From the NCBI GenBank assembly GCA_017416665.1, contig JAFQBO010000404.1, positions 1-6,747 on the forward strand: DNA of 6,747 bases. The letters run 5' to 3'. Numbering within the stretch: the first letter of the stretch is position 1; every line of letters begins with the position of its first letter. This document shows, piece by piece, positions 5,511-6,747 of this stretch. Made by a program: the position numbers and the translations under genes. Below the pieces are notes generated by a model. That model saw only the letters and a list, made by a program, of their open reading frames with translations, was not told the DNA's origin and ran no database searches. Source of the stretch: Oscillospiraceae bacterium (GTDB taxonomy: Bacteria; Bacillota; Clostridia; Oscillospirales; Ruminococcaceae).

Positions 5511-5586
5511 TGATATAAATAGATCCACTGTGTTCACACAAAAAAATCAGGCTATAGGAATGGCGGTTCCTATAGCCCTTTTTTGT
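5511..5586 (+). ncRNA. Candidate small RNA of about 75 nt
   Basis: The proposed transcript runs from the start predicted by the promoter at 5476-5504 to the T-run of the terminator. It would hold an AT-rich 5' end, a weak hairpin (GTG 5530-5532 with CAC 5537-5539), an unpaired A-rich linker (about 5540-5549) and the 11-bp terminator stem. This layout is typical of Gram-positive intergenic small RNAs. No known RNA family is recognised. The alternatives are an accidental promoter-like sequence in AT-rich DNA, or a terminated leader for argG. The second is less likely because argG has its own promoter 130 bp further on and I see no antiterminator pairing. Confidence 0.4.
5550..5586 (+). terminator. 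Strong Rho-independent terminator
   Basis: GGCTATAGGAA (5550-5560) and TTCCTATAGCC (5567-5577) form a perfect 11-bp stem with a 6-nt loop, followed by CTTTTTT on the + strand. It ends the hydrolase-dus-LRR operon (stop at 5465) and the small transcript proposed at 5511. The other strand has a seven-T run three bases away from the stem, so some bidirectional activity is possible, but no leftward gene ends here. Confidence 0.9.
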
Positions 5587-5664
5587 AACTGGAAATTATA
5601 TTTCAATTATATTTGCTTTGGATTTGGAAATATATTTTAAATAATGGAAGATATGAAAAAAGCA
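5587..5664. other. AT-rich spacer between terminator and argG control region
   Basis: No ORF with a ribosome site, no promoter and no strong hairpin is seen. Only a weak GAAAT (5592-5596)/ATTTC (5600-5604) repeat is present. Confidence 0.4.
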
Positions 5665-5708
5665 TGCATAAATAATGTATAACAAAGAAATTTATGTATA
5701 TTTATGCA
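5665..5708 (+). promoter_or_regulatory. Putative pair of ARG boxes (ArgR operator) upstream of argG
   Basis: A 10-bp inverted repeat, TGCATAAATA (5665-5674) and TATTTATGCA (5699-5708), lies directly upstream of the argG -35. On the minus strand 5708-5695 reads TGCATAAATATACA, which fits the TGnATwwwwATnCA form of ARG boxes bound by ArgR/AhrC. The left copy (5665-5678) keeps only the first half of that pattern. The centres are about 30 bp apart, roughly three helical turns. The fit to an arginine repressor site is inferred from pattern and location; AT-rich DNA gives such matches fairly easily. Confidence 0.42.
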
Positions 5709-5717
5709 AATTGATAC

Positions 5718-5745
5718 TTGACATTTACAATTAAAGGTGTATAAT
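5718..5745 (+). promoter_or_regulatory. Promoter of argG
   Basis: Both elements are perfect: TTGACA (5718-5723) and TATAAT (5740-5745), spacing 16 nt. The start of transcription would be near 5752, leaving a leader of about 25 nt, too short for a riboswitch, T-box or attenuator. Control, if any, is therefore expected at DNA level. Confidence 0.85.
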
Positions 5746-5777
5746 ATAAGTAATGAAATAAAACGGAGGTTTTAACA

Positions 5778-6747
5778 ATGAACAATTTAAAGACAAACAA
5801 AGACATAAAAAAAGTTGTACTCGCTTACTCAGGCGGTCTCGATACTTCTATCATCATTCAGTGGCTCAAGGAAAACTATAATGACTGTGAAGTAATCGCT
5901 GTTTCAGGTGACGTTGGACAGGCAGATGAACTCGAAGGTCTCGAAGAAAAGGCTATCGCTACCGGTGCTTCAAAGTGCTATATCGAACACCTTACAGAAG
6001 AATTTATCACAGATTACGTTTTCCCTACAGTTCAGGCTGGTGCAATCTACGAAAACAGATATATGCTCGGTACTTCTTTTGCACGTCCTATCATCGCTAA
6101 GAGAATTGCTGAAATCGCTAAGGCTGAAGGTGCTGACGCTATCTGCCACGGCTGTACAGGTAAGGGTAACGACCAGGTTCGTTTTGAACTCGCTATCAAG
6201 GCTTTCGCTCCTGATATGCCGATCATCGCTCCTTGGAGAGTTTGGGATCTCAAGTCAAGAGACGAAGAAATCGCTTACGCAGAAGCTCACAACATTCCGC
6301 TCAAGATTAACCGTGAAACAAACTACTCAAAGGATAAGAACATCTGGCACCTTTCACACGAAGGTCTTGACCTCGAAGATCCTGCAAATGAACCACAGTA
6401 CGAAAAGGAAGGCTTCCTTGAAATGGGAGTTTCTCCAATTCAGGCTCCTGACAAGCCTACATATGTGACAATTCACTTTGAACAGGGTATCCCTACAGCT
6501 ATCGACGGCAAGGAAATGGGTGCTGTTGAAATTGTTTCAACTCTTAACAAGCTCGGTGGTGAAAACGGTATTGGTCTTGCCGACCTCGTTGAAAACCGTC
6601 TCGTTGGTATGAAGAGCCGCGGCGTTTATGAGACACCCGGCGGAACAATCCTCTACCACGCTCACAAGGTTCTTGAGACAATCTGCCTCGACCGTGAGAC
6701 AATGCCCTACAAGCAGCAGATCGCTCTGAAGTTTGCTGATATGGTAT
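5778..6747 (+). CDS. argG: Argininosuccinate synthase, 3' end cut off by the window
   Basis: The enzyme joins citrulline and aspartate using ATP to give argininosuccinate, the penultimate step of arginine synthesis, in the cytoplasm. The N-terminal nucleotide-binding motif AYSGGLDTS (16-24) is intact. It is followed by GDVGQ (44-48), [14 protein letters not shown] (91-104), [14 protein letters not shown] (124-137) with substrate- and ATP-contacting residues, and APWRVWDL (151-158). Frame stays open for 323 codons and leaves the window; the family is about 400 residues, so about 80% is present. ATG 5778 has GGAGGT at 5765-5770 with 7 nt spacing. Codon use is strongly biased to C-ending codons and AAG/GAA, unlike the AT-rich LRR gene, which suggests high expression. 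The likely partner argH is not visible and may lie downstream. No frameshift or missing key residue is seen. Confidence 0.97.
   Translation, partial: MNNLKTNKDIKKVVLAYSGGLDTSIIIQWLKENYNDCEVIAVSGDVGQADELEGLEEKAIATGASKCYIEHLTEEFITDYVFPTVQAGAIYENRYMLGTSFARPIIAKRIAEIAKAEGADAICHGCTGKGNDQVRFELAIKAFAPDMPIIAPWRVWDLKSRDEEIAYAEAHNIPLKINRETNYSKDKNIWHLSHEGLDLEDPANEPQYEKEGFLEMGVSPIQAPDKPTYVTIHFEQGIPTAIDGKEMGAVEIVSTLNKLGGENGIGLADLVENRLVGMKSRGVYETPGGTILYHAHKVLETICLDRETMPYKQQIALKFADMV

Noticed and set aside
5511..5760. T-box or riboswitch leader for argG
   Set aside because: The terminated RNA is only about 75 nt, has no T-box core or antiterminator pairing that I can see, and argG has its own consensus promoter downstream with a leader of about 25 nt.
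5908..6468. Rightward 186-codon frame inside argG
   Set aside because: It is an alternative frame of argG, Ser/Leu/Lys-rich in the way out-of-frame readings are; the argG frame carries all the motifs.

Overview
The window looks like chromosomal DNA from an AT-rich, Gram-positive anaerobe of the Clostridia, probably a gut Ruminococcus or relative (Oscillospiraceae). The signs are consensus TTGACA/TATAAT-type promoters, strong GGAGG ribosome binding sites, a tiny 2[4Fe-4S] ferredoxin, a BspA-type leucine-rich-repeat protein and a multi-hairpin intergenic element of a kind I associate with such genomes. The genus is inference; no rRNA or other marker is present.

Left part (1-471): no gene. Six inverted repeats lie nearly end to end (about 61-223), then a small hairpin, a rightward terminator (297-327) for something left of the window, and a leftward terminator (370-402) for the next operon.

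Leftward block (472-2141): a two-gene operon read right to left from a clear promoter (1683-1711). First comes an SCP2-like lipid-binding domain carrying a 70-residue histone H1-like Lys/Ala/Thr tail (1088-1624), then an Sfp-type phosphopantetheinyl transferase (472-1080). Upstream of it, also leftward, is a separate monocistronic 56-residue ferredoxin (1971-2141) with its own promoter and terminator.

Rightward block (2242-5586): a promoter at 2242-2270, whose -35 is 21 bp from the ferredoxin -35 on the other strand, drives an amidohydrolase-2 family TIM-barrel protein (2305-3108), a DusB-like tRNA-dihydrouridine synthase (3119-4102, gap 10 nt) and an unsecreted BspA-like LRR protein (4137-5465, gap 34 nt). 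A strong terminator at 5550-5586 closes the block. Between the LRR stop codon and that terminator sits another near-consensus promoter with no ORF behind it, which would give a transcript of about 75 nt: a candidate small RNA.

Right end (5587-6747): argG (argininosuccinate synthase) starts at 5778 behind a consensus promoter and runs off the window at about 80% of its usual length. Two ARG-box-like sequences just upstream of the promoter suggest ArgR control.

The genes do not form one pathway: they cover carrier-protein activation, electron transfer, tRNA modification and arginine synthesis. The least ordinary items are the SCP2/H1-tail fusion paired with a phosphopantetheinyl transferase, the promoter-terminator sRNA candidate, the hairpin array and the apparently cytoplasmic LRR protein.
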